Part shown: positions 45,685-55,900 of the stretch, one piece after another
Layout of the letters: every line of letters starts with the position of its first letter
Position numbering within the stretch: the first letter of the stretch is position 1
From: DAOSEC01 sp035362935
Lineage (GTDB): Bacteria; Bacillota_I; Bacilli_A; ML615J-28; CAG-313
Length of the DNA: 64,000 nucleotides
Reading direction: 5' to 3'
Assembly: GCA_035362935.1 (NCBI GenBank)
Contig: DAOSEC010000003.1
Location: 33,417 to 97,416 of the forward strand
The notes under the pieces: generated by a model
Database searches by the model: none
Told to the model about the DNA's origin: nothing
Seen by the model: only the letters and a program-made list of their open reading frames with translations
Made by a program: the position numbers and the translations under genes

Positions 45685-46809
45685 TTAAATAATTTTTTCT
45701 AATATAGCATTCGCAACATACAATTTATCTGCTGGTAATCGTAACTGTTGATTTTCCTCTTCTAACCATTTTTGTTCTAACATCCAGTCTATAATTGGAA
45801 ATTGTTCATAAATAGAAATGGAAAAACGCTCATAAAAAAGTTGTGTCGAAATTCCTTCAATTTTTCGTAGTCCTACGATAATCATTTCTTTCATCAAATC
45901 TTCTTTGGATAAGATTTCAACTTCACATAATGACTCGTTGTTTGTTAAGACATACTCATAATACGATCCTAGATGTCTGGGATTTGTTTTTCTTATTTCT
46001 CCATCAAAAGAGCTCGCTGCTGCACCGACCCCAAGATAAGGGGTATGATTCCAATATTTCGAATTATGAACTGCTATTTTACCATGTTTCGCGAAGTTGC
46101 TTGTTTCATAATGGATATACCCATGTGAGGATAAACGACTCCGAATCAAATCAAACATATCTCGTTCAAGATCTTCATCAAATTTATTATATAAGCCTTT
46201 GGTGTGAAGATAGTGAAGTTTTGTTTTTTCTTCTAAAATAAGTGAATATATCGAAATATGATCTGGTTGGCAAAGCAAGACTTGGTCAATATCCGAATTT
46301 AAATCATCTAATGTTTCATTCCCTATCCCATACATCAAATCCAAGCTTATATTGATGTTGTTTGAATATATTGTTCGGATCATTTCCAATTTTGCCATAA
46401 CATCGAGAAGATTTGCTTGACGTCCTAATACGTGTAGTTTTTTAGGTTGAAAGCTTTGAACTCCAATCGAAAACCGGTTGATGTGATAGTCCTTACATAT
46501 TTGAATAAACTCGCTTGTGATATTTTCAATGTTGCATTCAATTGTAAATTCAATCAAGGAACGTAAATCAACAAAAGATTCTAATGTCTGAAACAATTCC
46601 TTAAGCAAACTGAAATCCAAACTAGATGGTGTTCCACCACCGATATATATTGTATTCACATCTTGATAAAGCAGGTTTGTTTGCGCTAACTCATCACACA
46701 AGTATTTGATGTATTCGGTTTTTACATTTGGTTTTGCGACCATTTTGTAAAAATCACAATATGAACATATTGTTGTACAAAATGGGATGTGTATGTATAA
46801 TGCATCCAT
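45685..46809 (-). CDS. hemW: HemW-like radical SAM protein
   Basis: The 374-residue protein begins MDALYIHIPFCTTICSYCDF with the CxxxCxxC iron-sulfur motif (Cys11, 15, 18). GGGTPSSL (about 59-66), NRFSIGVQSF and a HemN C-terminal-like region follow. Family members annotated as oxygen-independent coproporphyrinogen oxidases mostly act as haem chaperones; no other haem gene is present, so the client is unknown. It probably heads the hemW-xerD-deoB-lipase unit. A TATAAT (46836-46841, minus strand) lies 27 nt upstream. Confidence 0.9.
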   Translation of the reverse strand: MDALYIHIPFCTTICSYCDFYKMVAKPNVKTEYIKYLCDELAQTNLLYQDVNTIYIGGGTPSSLDFSLLKELFQTLESFVDLRSLIEFTIECNIENITSEFIQICKDYHINRFSIGVQSFQPKKLHVLGRQANLLDVMAKLEMIRTIYSNNINISLDLMYGIGNETLDDLNSDIDQVLLCQPDHISIYSLILEEKTKLHYLHTKGLYNKFDEDLERDMFDLIRSRLSSHGYIHYETSNFAKHGKIAVHNSKYWNHTPYLGVGAAASSFDGEIRKTNPRHLGSYYEYVLTNNESLCEVEILSKEDLMKEMIIVGLRKIEGISTQLFYERFSISIYEQFPIIDWMLEQKWLEEENQQLRLPADKLYVANAILEKII

Positions 46810-46871
46810 CTCAAATACCGTCCATTCTATTACTTATTATATCATAGATTTTATCATTTGTAGATAAATTA

Positions 46872-46907
46872 TGAAAAGGAAAAGGACAATTTTGAAGATT
46901 GTCCTTT
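46872..46907 (-). terminator. Terminator of speD-speE
   Basis: On the minus strand AAAGGACAAT (46907-46898) pairs with ATTGTCCTTT (46890-46881), then T-rich sequence. Confidence 0.9.
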
Positions 46908-46914
46908 CATCAAC

Positions 46915-47757
46915 TTATTTTAAAGCATCTTTTACATAATTTGGTAAGACAAACGATGCTTTGTGAAGCTCAATATTATAGTATTTTGTGACTAATTTGC
47001 GAGCAACAAACAAATCTGGTTTAAAATCTTTAATAGGATCATATACTTTTGAAGCAAACCCAAACAACCAATGTCCAGATGGATAGGTTGGAATGAATGC
47101 TTGATAAACGGTTGCGATTGGAAAAAGATTTCGAATTTTTTCGTGAGCACGTTTCATTTCTTTTCTTGTATTCTCAAAATATGGACTTTCGTGCTGATTG
47201 ACTAAAATTCCATCATCCTTCAATATATGAAAACAATTGGTATAAAACTCCATTGAAAAAAGTCCTTCTCCTGGGCCAATTGGGTCCGTTGAATCTACCA
47301 CAATCAAATCATAACGTTTTTTCGTGTTTTTCACAAATGCTAATCCATCTTCAAAGTATAGTGTTACTCGAGGGTCCGTAAGTTTTGATGCTGTGATTGG
47401 AAAATACTCTTGACAAGCTCGAACTACTTCTTCATCAATTTCAACCATATCAATCGATTGAATCGTTTGATATCTTGTTAATTCTCGTACCGACCCACCA
47501 TCACCGCCACCAATCACTAAAACGTGTTCGATGTTAGGGTGGACTGACATTGGTGTATGAATCATCATTTCATGGTATATAAATTCATCTTTTTCATTCG
47601 CCATCATCACTTGGTCTAACGTAAAGAAACGCCCTAACTCGAAGGAATCGTAAAAATCAAGTTGTTGAAATGGTGTTTTTTTAGAATAGAGCTGTTTGGT
47701 AACTTCTACTGAAAACCGAATGTGTTTTGTCCATTGTTCTGTAAACCACTGACTCAT
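46915..47757 (-). CDS. speE: Spermidine synthase
   Basis: SpeE transfers aminopropyl from decarboxylated SAM to putrescine. The 280-residue protein has the spermidine-synthase fold with HVLVIGGGDGGSVRELTRY (about 78-96), MVEIDEEVV (about 105), and the catalytic VVDSTDPIGPGEGLFSMEFY (about 153-172). It starts 8 nt behind speD and shares an AGGTG site. The pair makes spermidine from putrescine and SAM. No ornithine or arginine decarboxylase is in the window, so putrescine must come from elsewhere. Confidence 0.96.
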   Translation of the reverse strand: MSQWFTEQWTKHIRFSVEVTKQLYSKKTPFQQLDFYDSFELGRFFTLDQVMMANEKDEFIYHEMMIHTPMSVHPNIEHVLVIGGGDGGSVRELTRYQTIQSIDMVEIDEEVVRACQEYFPITASKLTDPRVTLYFEDGLAFVKNTKKRYDLIVVDSTDPIGPGEGLFSMEFYTNCFHILKDDGILVNQHESPYFENTRKEMKRAHEKIRNLFPIATVYQAFIPTYPSGHWLFGFASKVYDPIKDFKPDLFVARKLVTKYYNIELHKASFVLPNYVKDALK

Positions 47758-47765
47758 AGTTTCAC

Positions 47766-48578
47766 CTACTTCATTGTTGGAATGTTCATTCCGTAAAAAA
47801 TTTCGACCATTTCTTGGTTAATTTGTTGTTTGATTGTGTTCTTCTCTTCGAGTTCTAACGCATTCGAATCAACATTAAACAAGTAATTATCAAGCACAAA
47901 ACGATCAATCATCATCTTTGTATGAAAAATATTGGAATGATGCAAATTGACATCAATTGTCGTATAATTCGATAAGATATTTTTTCCAATGTAATCTTGA
48001 ATTGAATTGATGTCATGATCGATATAATGTTTTTCACCAGTTAAATCTCTTGTGAACCCACGTACACGGTAATCCATAATAATAATATCCGAATCAAAAC
48101 TATGAATTAAGTAGTTTAATGCTTTTAGTGGTGAAATCTCGCCACAAGTAGATACATCAATATCAACACGGAAGGTAGAAATGTTTTGATCAGGATGACT
48201 TTCTGGATATGTATGCACGGTCAAATGAGATTTATCTAAGTGACCTACAACACTTTCTTTAACTGGAAGTTTTCCTTTATTACAAGAAAGATCGACATCC
48301 GCATCGCTTACTTCGGATTCTGATATTAAAATAGTAACACTCGCTCCTTGTGGTTCATAATCCTGTTTGGCTATATTTAACACCTTTGCATCAATGATTT
48401 TTGTTACTTCAATTAAAATGTTGGTTAAACGATCAGAATTATATTGCTCATCGATATATTCGATATAGGCTTTTCGTTCCGATTCATCTCTCGTATAACA
48501 AATGTCATAAATGTTAAAACTAAGCGTTTTTGTCAGGTTATTAAACCCATAGAGTTTGAGTTGATTTGATTTGTTCAA
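47766..48578 (-). CDS. speD: S-adenosylmethionine decarboxylase proenzyme (E. coli type)
   Basis: SpeD decarboxylates SAM after self-cleavage to form a pyruvoyl group. The 270-residue protein is the long E. coli class: GHLDKSHLTVHTYPESHP with cleavage before Ser117, STCGEISPLKALNYL, and MDYRVRGFTRDLTGEKHYIDHD. This class is distinct from the ~125-residue SpeH type usual in Bacillus, so horizontal origin or an old lineage split is possible. The start is TTG 48578, 8 nt behind GGAGG; no suitable ATG exists. Confidence 0.95.
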   Translation of the reverse strand: MNKSNQLKLYGFNNLTKTLSFNIYDICYTRDESERKAYIEYIDEQYNSDRLTNILIEVTKIIDAKVLNIAKQDYEPQGASVTILISESEVSDADVDLSCNKGKLPVKESVVGHLDKSHLTVHTYPESHPDQNISTFRVDIDVSTCGEISPLKALNYLIHSFDSDIIIMDYRVRGFTRDLTGEKHYIDHDINSIQDYIGKNILSNYTTIDVNLHHSNIFHTKMMIDRFVLDNYLFNVDSNALELEEKNTIKQQINQEMVEIFYGMNIPTMK

Positions 48579-48611
48579 TTACGTTTCCTCCATATATTAA
48601 GATAGAATAAG

Positions 48612-48632
48612 AAAAGGCCTTTTTACAGGCCT
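48612..48632 (-). terminator. Hairpin after the small membrane gene
   Basis: AGGCCT (48632-48627) and AGGCCT (48620-48615) on the minus strand form a short stem followed by TTTTCTT. The stem overlaps the stop of the upstream gene. It may be a weak terminator before speD. Confidence 0.6.
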
Positions 48633-49041
48633 AAATTCTTTTATGTCTTCTGATAATGACAAAGGTTAGGACAATCACTGTAAAAAATACGAGATTATAG
48701 ATAATATCGATTCCAGAAACTGTCATGACAACCAAATTCATGGTGTTGGATATGACATAGACTGCTAAAAACAACGCGGATGCTGGATGGTATCGATCCA
48801 TCAAAATCGTGGTTGTCAGTAAGAAGGTCGCATTTAACATCGTTAAGATAGTGTTAATTATAATGTCAGGCATCGCCAATACACACATAATATTGAGGAG
48901 TAAAAATGCAATTCCTAGTCCCATAGAAATAGATGCAAGATGTTCTCTTACCTTACGGACGCGACGATATCGTCTGATTGCTTCCTCAGACTTATTGTAC
49001 AGTGCATCGTCAAATAGTTCTCTAACATTGATTTCTTTCAT
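48631..49041 (-). CDS. Small membrane protein, unknown
   Basis: The 136-residue protein has a basic, helical N-terminus (1-32) and four predicted membrane helices (about 36-56, 58-78, 85-105 and 110-130). It ends in RRHKRI. No motif was recognised. It lies 53 nt behind lepA and may be co-transcribed with it. Confidence 0.65.
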   Translation of the reverse strand: MKEINVRELFDDALYNKSEEAIRRYRRVRKVREHLASISMGLGIAFLLLNIMCVLAMPDIIINTILTMLNATFLLTTTILMDRYHPASALFLAVYVISNTMNLVVMTVSGIDIIYNLVFFTVIVLTFVIIRRHKRI

Positions 49042-49094
49042 AGCATCACCTTTTCTATGGATATATCATACATTAAAAGGATTGTTTCGTCAAT

Positions 49095-50924
49095 TTATTT
49101 TTCGTCAAGTGATAACACAGCTAGAAAGGCTTCTTGTGGAATATCCACGCTTCCTACCTGTTTCATGCGCTTTTTCCCTTCTTTTTGCTTCTCCAATAAT
49201 TTCTTTTTTCGAGTAATATCCCCACCATAACACTTTGATAATACGTCTTTTCGCATCGCAGAAATGGTTTCTCTTGCGATGATGCGGTTATTTAATGCTG
49301 CTTGAATGGGAACTTCAAACATTTGTCTAGGGATTATTTTTCTTAATTTTTCTACAATTGCTTTTCCTCTTGGGTAAGCAAATTCTTTGTGAACGATCAC
49401 GCTTAATGCATCTACCTTTTCACCATTTAATAAAATATCCATTTTGGATAGACTTGATTCTCTGTATCCACTCAACTCATAATCAAACGATGCATATCCT
49501 TTGGTGGTTGATTTGAGACGGTCAAAAAAGTCATATACAATTTCAGAAAGTGGTAAGTAATAATAAATGGCTACTCTAGAAACATCTAAATATTTCATAT
49601 CAATGAATATACCACGTTTTCCTTGAGAAACCTCCATGATTGGCCCGACGTATTCGTTAGGAGCCATAATCGTTGCTTTTACATAAGGTTCCTCGATCTT
49701 TTTAATGACGGTAAGTTCTGGCATCATCGATGGATTGTCGATTATTTGCATTTGACCATTGGTTAAGAATACATGATACTCCACACTTGGTGCAGTAGCG
49801 ATGAGTTCTATTTTAAATTCACGTTCGATTCGTTCTTGAATGATTTCCATATGCAAAAGCCCTAAGAAACCAACACGAAATCCAAATCCAAGTGCTTGTG
49901 AAGATTCAATTTCCCACGACAAAGCGGCATCATTTAATTTCAGTTTTTCCAATGCGTCTTTTAAGTCATTGTATTTGTTTGGTTCAATCGGATAAATTCC
50001 ACAAAACACCATTGGTTTTAAAGCACGGTAACCTGGTAGTGGTGAAGATGCTGGGTGTTCTACTTTCGTAATGGTATCCCCAACACGAACCATACTCACA
50101 TCCTTAATCGCAGCGGTTAAGAAACCTACATCACCTGGAGATAAAAAGTCAACTTTCTTTTCTTTTGGTGTATAGACTCCAACTTCAACAACTTCAAAGG
50201 CATGACCTGTTGCCATCATTTGAATGACATCTCCTTTGGAAATGGTTCCATTGACAACACGAACAGATGGGATGATTCCACGATATTGATCAAAATAAGA
50301 ATCAAACACCAAAGCTTGAAGCGGTAGATCTGGGTCTCCAACTGGGGATGGAACTTTATGAACGATTTGTTCTAAGAGTTCTTCAATCCCGATCCCTTCT
50401 TTCGCCGACGCTAAAATCGCCTCAGATGCATCGAGTCCAATAACATCTTCGATTTCTTTTTTCACCTTCTCAGGTTCGGCTGCTGGTAAGTCAATTTTAT
50501 TAATGAGTGGCAATATTTCTAGATTATTGTCTGCTGCGAGATAGACATTGGCTAAGGTTTGAGCTTCAATTCCTTGAGCTGCATCGACTACCAATATTGC
50601 ACCTTCACAAGCGGCTAGACTTCTTGAAACCTCATACGTAAAGTCAACATGACCTGGGGTATCAATCAAATGAAAAATATAATCAGATCCATCTTTGCTT
50701 TTATATGGAATTTCAATCGCATTGAGTTTGATGGTAATTCCACGTTCACGTTCTAGATCCATCGAATCTAGTAATTGTTCCTTCATATCACGTGCTGCAA
50801 TTGCACCAGCTTTTTCTAAAATACGGTCTGCAAGCGTACTCTTACCGTGGTCGATATGGGCGATGATCGAAAAATTGCGAATTCGTTTTTGTTTGTTTAA
50901 CAGCTCATCTCTAGATGGCAACAT
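49095..50924 (-). CDS. lepA: Elongation factor 4 (LepA)
   Basis: LepA is a translational GTPase that acts during initiation and back-translocation. The 609-residue protein shows RNFSIIAHIDHGKSTLADRI (17-36), RERGITI, DTPGHVDF and NKIDLP in the G domain. The LepA-specific C-terminal region has YPRGKAIVEKLRKIIPRQMFEVPIQAALNNRIIARETISAMRKDVLSKCYGGDITRKKKLLEKQKEGKKRM. An AAGGAAGG site precedes the ATG. Confidence 0.98.
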   Translation of the reverse strand: MLPSRDELLNKQKRIRNFSIIAHIDHGKSTLADRILEKAGAIAARDMKEQLLDSMDLERERGITIKLNAIEIPYKSKDGSDYIFHLIDTPGHVDFTYEVSRSLAACEGAILVVDAAQGIEAQTLANVYLAADNNLEILPLINKIDLPAAEPEKVKKEIEDVIGLDASEAILASAKEGIGIEELLEQIVHKVPSPVGDPDLPLQALVFDSYFDQYRGIIPSVRVVNGTISKGDVIQMMATGHAFEVVEVGVYTPKEKKVDFLSPGDVGFLTAAIKDVSMVRVGDTITKVEHPASSPLPGYRALKPMVFCGIYPIEPNKYNDLKDALEKLKLNDAALSWEIESSQALGFGFRVGFLGLLHMEIIQERIEREFKIELIATAPSVEYHVFLTNGQMQIIDNPSMMPELTVIKKIEEPYVKATIMAPNEYVGPIMEVSQGKRGIFIDMKYLDVSRVAIYYYLPLSEIVYDFFDRLKSTTKGYASFDYELSGYRESSLSKMDILLNGEKVDALSVIVHKEFAYPRGKAIVEKLRKIIPRQMFEVPIQAALNNRIIARETISAMRKDVLSKCYGGDITRKKKLLEKQKEGKKRMKQVGSVDIPQEAFLAVLSLDEK

Positions 50925-50959
50925 ACGCTTACCTTCCTTTCAAATTTTTATTACAACAT

Positions 50960-50988
50960 ATTTTACCAAAAAATCACCAATTTTACAA
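50960..50988 (-). promoter_or_regulatory. lepA promoter
   Basis: On the minus strand TTGTAA (50988-50983) and TAAAAT (50965-50960) are spaced by 17 nt. AAAATATGTTG appears both at the -10 and about 40 nt upstream. Confidence 0.7.
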
Positions 50989-51033
50989 GAAATATCAACA
51001 TATTTTATCGGAAAGAAATGGTCCAAACAGACA

Positions 51034-51066
51034 TAAAAAATGGTCACTTTAGTTAAAAAGTGACCA
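51034..51066 (-). terminator. Terminator of the RsgI-like gene
   Basis: TGGTCACTTT (minus 51066-51057) pairs with AAAGTGACCA (51050-51041), followed by six T. Confidence 0.92.
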
Positions 51067-51083
51067 CCTAAGGAGAAAATGAT

Positions 51084-52082
51084 TTATTTATTAGCACCTA
51101 TTCTATTTTGTTGCCAGGAACGAATTTGATTCATGATTCTTGTATTGGCTTGATGATTGTTGCGAAATTCTTCCATTCGTTGTCTGAATTGATTCATTCT
51201 TTCTTGATGGCGTGTACGAACTTGTTCACGAATTGGTAATGAACGCTCTTTAAATTCTTCGCGTAATTGATCCATTTCAAAATGAAAATCAAGTTTTAAT
51301 GTTGCCAATGCTTCTTGCTTTGTAGCCAATTCTGCTTCTAGAGTAACTTTGACTTCTTCATCCGTTTCATCTGCAATAGCTACAACCAATGCTTCAATTT
51401 CTGCTTCTAATGCTTCAATCAATGGAATGTATTCATCTTTGATTTCTTGCATACGTGTTTTAAATTCTTCTCTTAATGCAGATACGATGTCTTTGACTTC
51501 TTGTTGTTTTTCCTTGATCATCGTCATTAATTCGGAAACAGACAGTTCAAGTCCTTCTTCTGTTGTAAGTTCTGGATATAATACTTGAACTACTTTTACG
51601 AGTCTCAATTTACCAGGAGAAACTCCAAGTGCATCTGCTTCTTCCTTGATTTCTTGCATTGTTTCACTAATCATCGCATATCCAAAAATTCCTTTTTTCA
51701 TAAACATGTTGTTGATATGGGAACGCATTTGTTCTCCTAATCGATTTCCAACACGATCATTGTAACCGATGGTTGTAACACTAACGACGGTTTCCTCACT
51801 ATCCACATCAATATATCCTAGTTCGATTGCCTTTTCAACAATGAGTGTGGTTGCGACTTCTAACTTTAATCCGATTAAATCAAGATCTGTTAGTAATACT
51901 TCTGCATCTTCATTGAGTGCATTGACAGAAACAACAACGTCTCTACGGTTCACAATTAACTCTACACTTGGGTTTATGTCAATTGCAACATAACTCTCTG
52001 CGTTCACTGTTTGACATCCTACGATAAAGATAGCTCCTAAAGCTAATGTGAAAACGAATAATATATTTCTTAATTGTTTCAT
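51084..52082 (-). CDS. Lipoprotein with RsgI-type DINPS domain and coiled coil
   Basis: The protein has 332 residues from ATG 52082 (GGAGG site). A lipoprotein signal ends in IVGC (Cys23). Residues 28-130 match the conserved outer domain of RsgI-type anti-sigma factors: YVAIDINPSVELIVNRRDVVVSVNALNEDAEVLL. In RsgI this domain self-cleaves in the DxNPS motif, here DINPS (35-39). The N-terminal sigma-binding part and membrane helix are absent. Residues about 185-312 form a long, charged coiled coil rich in Glu, Arg and Gln. I infer a surface sensor or envelope protein. It is flanked by its own terminator and thiT's. Confidence 0.8.
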   Translation of the reverse strand: MKQLRNILFVFTLALGAIFIVGCQTVNAESYVAIDINPSVELIVNRRDVVVSVNALNEDAEVLLTDLDLIGLKLEVATTLIVEKAIELGYIDVDSEETVVSVTTIGYNDRVGNRLGEQMRSHINNMFMKKGIFGYAMISETMQEIKEEADALGVSPGKLRLVKVVQVLYPELTTEEGLELSVSELMTMIKEKQQEVKDIVSALREEFKTRMQEIKDEYIPLIEALEAEIEALVVAIADETDEEVKVTLEAELATKQEALATLKLDFHFEMDQLREEFKERSLPIREQVRTRHQERMNQFRQRMEEFRNNHQANTRIMNQIRSWQQNRIGANK

Positions 52083-52165
52083 ATTTGAAAACCTCCTTCT
52101 ATTTTTTGTTTTCACTTAATAAACAAATTAAGTGATCTATTTATTGGTAAATATTCGTTTTTTTT

Positions 52166-52197
52166 ATAAAAAACTACACCTAAGTCATTAGGTGTAG
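52166..52197 (-). terminator. Terminator of thiT
   Basis: CTACACCTAA (minus 52197-52188), loop TGAC, TTAGGTGTAG (52183-52174), then T. Confidence 0.92.
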
Positions 52198-52205
52198 CCA
52201 TTTGT

Positions 52206-52754
52206 TTATTCTTTGTCTGGGAATATAATTTTTGGTTGCATACGCCAAATTACAATTACGACGATTATCGATAATACAATCGATGGTGCCATATACCCGA
52301 TGTTATAAGCAAGTGATGCAACAAGTCCTGCTCCCCAATACCACATTCCGCTTAAGACGTGAAGTATAAACCGAATGAATCCCGCAATAAGCATTGCAAC
52401 TGACATGTATAAACCTGTTGTGAGTGCTTTGGTTGTAGTTAAACGCTTTGATACGATTCCAGCTAATCCTACAGCAGCATAAGCCCCGTAGTAATCAAAA
52501 AATGCTTGTATCAAATGCAAGAATCCACCTCCAGCATAAAGAAGCTGCAACAACCCGATAAGGAAACCGGTTAATAAACCTGCTCCTACCCCTCTACGAA
52601 ATGCGATCACGAAAACAACAACCATTGCAACACCAATACTTCCACCATTTGGCCATGCAAAGCCTAGTGTAATTGTTGATAAATAATCCAATATGATTCC
52701 AATCGATGACATCATAGCGATTTCAATGATAATTAATAGTTGCTTGTTTTTCAT
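52206..52754 (-). CDS. thiT: Thiamine ECF transporter S subunit ThiT
   Basis: ThiT captures thiamine for an ECF transporter. The 182-residue protein has about six helices and family segments such as ITLGFAWPNGGSIGVAMVVVFVIAFRRGVGAGLLTGFLIGLLQLLYAGG, FDYYGAYAAVGLAGI and HVLSGMWYWGAG. The aromatic residues (Trp, Tyr) belong to the thiamine pocket. The TPP riboswitch directly upstream confirms the substrate. It is monocistronic. Confidence 0.95.
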   Translation of the reverse strand: MKNKQLLIIIEIAMMSSIGIILDYLSTITLGFAWPNGGSIGVAMVVVFVIAFRRGVGAGLLTGFLIGLLQLLYAGGGFLHLIQAFFDYYGAYAAVGLAGIVSKRLTTTKALTTGLYMSVAMLIAGFIRFILHVLSGMWYWGAGLVASLAYNIGYMAPSIVLSIIVVIVIWRMQPKIIFPDKE

Positions 52755-52790
52755 GTTATCACACCCTTTCTTTCTTTATTATATAAGAAA

Positions 52791-52884
52791 AGGTGTCACA
52801 ATGTGTTCCCTCCGCTAGCATTACCTAGATCAGGTTCACGGGTCGTTTTAAAAAACTCTCAGCGATTGCTCCCCGACAACACCT
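52791..52884 (-). promoter_or_regulatory. TPP riboswitch (THI element) of thiT
   Basis: The minus strand reads GGGGAGCAATCGCTGAGAG, GACCCGTGAACCTGATCTAG and GTAATGCTAGCGGAGGGAA in order, the full THI-box consensus. GTGTT (52882-52878) can pair with AACAC (52807-52803) as P1. The following ACACCTTTTCTT can pair over 12 bp with the region containing the ribosome-binding site (AAGAAAGAAAGGGTGT). AGGTGT at the 5' end can instead take ACACCT. This suggests translational OFF control by TPP; pairing was done by eye. Confidence 0.96.
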
Positions 52885-52886
52885 AT

Positions 52887-52915
52887 ATTATAACATCTTT
52901 TACCTATTTCTTCAA
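52887..52915 (-). promoter_or_regulatory. thiT promoter
   Basis: On the minus strand TTGAAG (52915-52910) and TATAAT (52892-52887) are spaced by 17 nt, directly before the riboswitch. Confidence 0.85.
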
Positions 52916-52925
52916 TCAAATGCAT

Positions 52926-52962
52926 AAAAAAATCCTCCCTACGTGAATAGGAAGGATTTTTT
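52926..52962 (-). terminator. Terminator of the cohesin-dockerin operon
   Basis: On the minus strand AAATCCTTCCT and AGGGAGGATTT form an 11-bp stem (one T-G pair) followed by T; it lies just past the stop at 52972. Confidence 0.9.
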
Positions 52963-52971
52963 AACTTAGGG

Positions 52972-55900
52972 TTAATTCACTGGTTGGATATTAGCAATTT
53001 CTTTTGCCCATCCCCAATAAGTGGATATGTCTATATCACCAAATGCTTCGTTGTATAAATCATAATATGCATTTTGATATAGTGGAACCATTGGTAATAT
53101 TTTTTGTAATCGTAGTTGATATTGATACCAATAGTTTAAATATGTGATTTCATCTCCCGGTTCACAGTGTAACAAAAGGGTTGTTAATTCATCAATTGTC
53201 AATTCACCTTCCTCAAGTGGAATCATCGGTGAATCTACGGAATCTTTTACACCCATTGCATTATACGAAGTATCATAGAAATCACTATGATACGAATAGT
53301 ATGGTTCACTGCCAACACTCTTACTAACCGCTAAATTAAAAATGTGATAATAACGTTGATCGATTGGGTTTTCAAGTGTAGGTTTTAACTCGTATGAATA
53401 GTAATAGTGATCTAATAATGAGTCAAAAGACATATAATCGATCGTGTACTTCACTCCAGTATGCATAGATGCATATTTAATGTTCCAATCTAGATTATTA
53501 GAAACTTCATTATTTGTGGTGGCCAAGTGATTGATTTGCAATACTTCACCACTTGAATTATGTCTAAAATAGTTGAATTGATCATAAGAATTGACATTGA
53601 TAACTACAGCTTTCGCTGGGTCATACAATGTAATACCATCGGATTCATAAATCCATTCTGTTTGATCTAAATAACTATTTGCTACATCAAAATTATGATA
53701 TCCAATGTGCTCAAGATTGGCAAGTAGTTCTTCTTCCATACTGAGATACTTCCAATTGTCCATTTCATAATCTCCATATATTGAAGTTCCGTGACCATAA
53801 AGTACACTTGAAATGATACTTGTGCTATCAACCATATAAGAGATTGCTCTTCGTACCATTGGATCAGCAGTTGGACCAAAGTCGCAATTGAAGGCTAGCA
53901 TTCCATAGCCACTTCGGTAATATGAAGCATTTGTAATGTTTTCCAAATTTGTCATATCGTATAGATTATTAATGTAACGAGCATTTCCAAAATAGTCAAT
54001 ATCACCATTCACCAAGTCATCCGTACCATCCACGCTATAGCCTTGACGAATTACAATTGCATCGAATGTAGGAATCTCTGATAAATAGTTTCCTCTATAA
54101 TTTGGATTTTTTCTCAAGATAATTTCATTGTTTTCTACATATGCTAAAGTATAAGGTCCAGAAAAGCTCAATGGTGTTCTTAAGTAATGATCTTCGGATG
54201 TAAATTTCCAAACATTGCTTAATCCCATATGGTTGATTTTTGAACCATTTTCATCTGATGTAATATTCGTTCCATAAGGAGCGTACATAATGTATGACAT
54301 CGGAGAAAATGATAAATATTGTGCATCATTAAATCCATACATCCACTGGCTATCTAAAGTCACTTCAAAGGTATACTCATCAATGAATCGAATACCTTCA
54401 AAATAGACATCTGCCGATGTGATCCATTCACCCGTCATTTCATTGATTGGTCTATATGCATCATATCCTAAGAAACCATTCGCTAGTGAGTTCCATCCAC
54501 CAACACTTTCCATATCAGTAGAAGCAAATAGTAATAATGTATACACATAATCAATTGCTTTTAAACTGAGTCCGTTGGAAAAATATAGATTTGGATTGAT
54601 TTCTAAACGGAAGACGCGATCTTGAACGGTAGTTTGATCGACTACTCTTTCTTTATAATACATATCTTCATAGAAGGTATCTGCGTTGGCTAATACCGTT
54701 GGATTAGGAACAACTCTGCCATCTTTTGTTACAACCACTGGTTCATAGCCATGTAACAATGGCATAATCTCTGTATCTGATGCATTGGTTTGAATGTATG
54801 GTAAAAAACTATCAGCTAATAAGCCTTGTCCTACAAAGAATGTGTTAACTGGATAATTGAATACCCATTTTGCATACAAATGCATAGAATAAGAAGGCAT
54901 CGTTGTCAGTTCAATTTTATTAATGAATTCTTCACTGTCATACCAGCCATCAAACGTAAATTCCATGCGCTCAGGTGTCGGTAGTGTAATAGCTGAACTT
55001 GGTTCTTGACTGATTGGATAAACAATGACGTCTTCGGTTAAGGTATCAAATGTAATTCTAGGTGCATAATTTGAACTCATATAATAAATTTCATCTGCCC
55101 AGTTCCAGTATGGTGTTAAATTGAGGTCATTCAACCAATCTGCATAAAAAACAAATGTTGGTTGAGATACGATAGGAATGTTAGGTAGAAGTGTATTTAA
55201 TCGTTTCACAACTTGTGCCCATTTTAAGGCATAATCGTAACGATTTCCTGGAGTTACTTGAGAATACATATCAAGAAGCATACCAAGGATTTGATCATCG
55301 ATTCCATATGGTGATTCTACGTCGTATTCAGTCGCATAGTCAAGAGGTAATCCATACAATCGACTTAATAAAAACATATGATAGTATCGATTTTCACCAA
55401 GGTATTCTGGATATGTGTATTGATTGATCATATCAAAAATACTAACATAATTTACTTCAAACCCAACACCTGCTAGTCCAAAGTATGCATCAAATTGAGA
55501 TATCAACAAATCTTCATATGATATACTTGGTACAGCAATGCGAATGATGAGAGGTTCTCCTTGGTCGTTGTGTCTAACGTATGGGAAGTTAAGATGGGAA
55601 CCTGAATTTTGAATCTGTGCTTGAACTGGATCAAACAAAGTAGTTCCATCATATTCATATTTCCAAATAGAATCATCTAAGAGTGCATTTGCCATATCAG
55701 CATCAACACTAAAATGAGTTAAATAGTCGTTTAATTGCTCTTGCATTAATTCATACATCCAAGAGTGAACATTATAAGTACTATCAATAACTTGATTGAG
55801 TTCACCGATGATTGGATCAAGAAGTGTTTCACGATCCATTAAAAATGCGATAGCCGTTCTAACTTTGACATCACTTACTGGACCAAAATCTGGATGTGTA

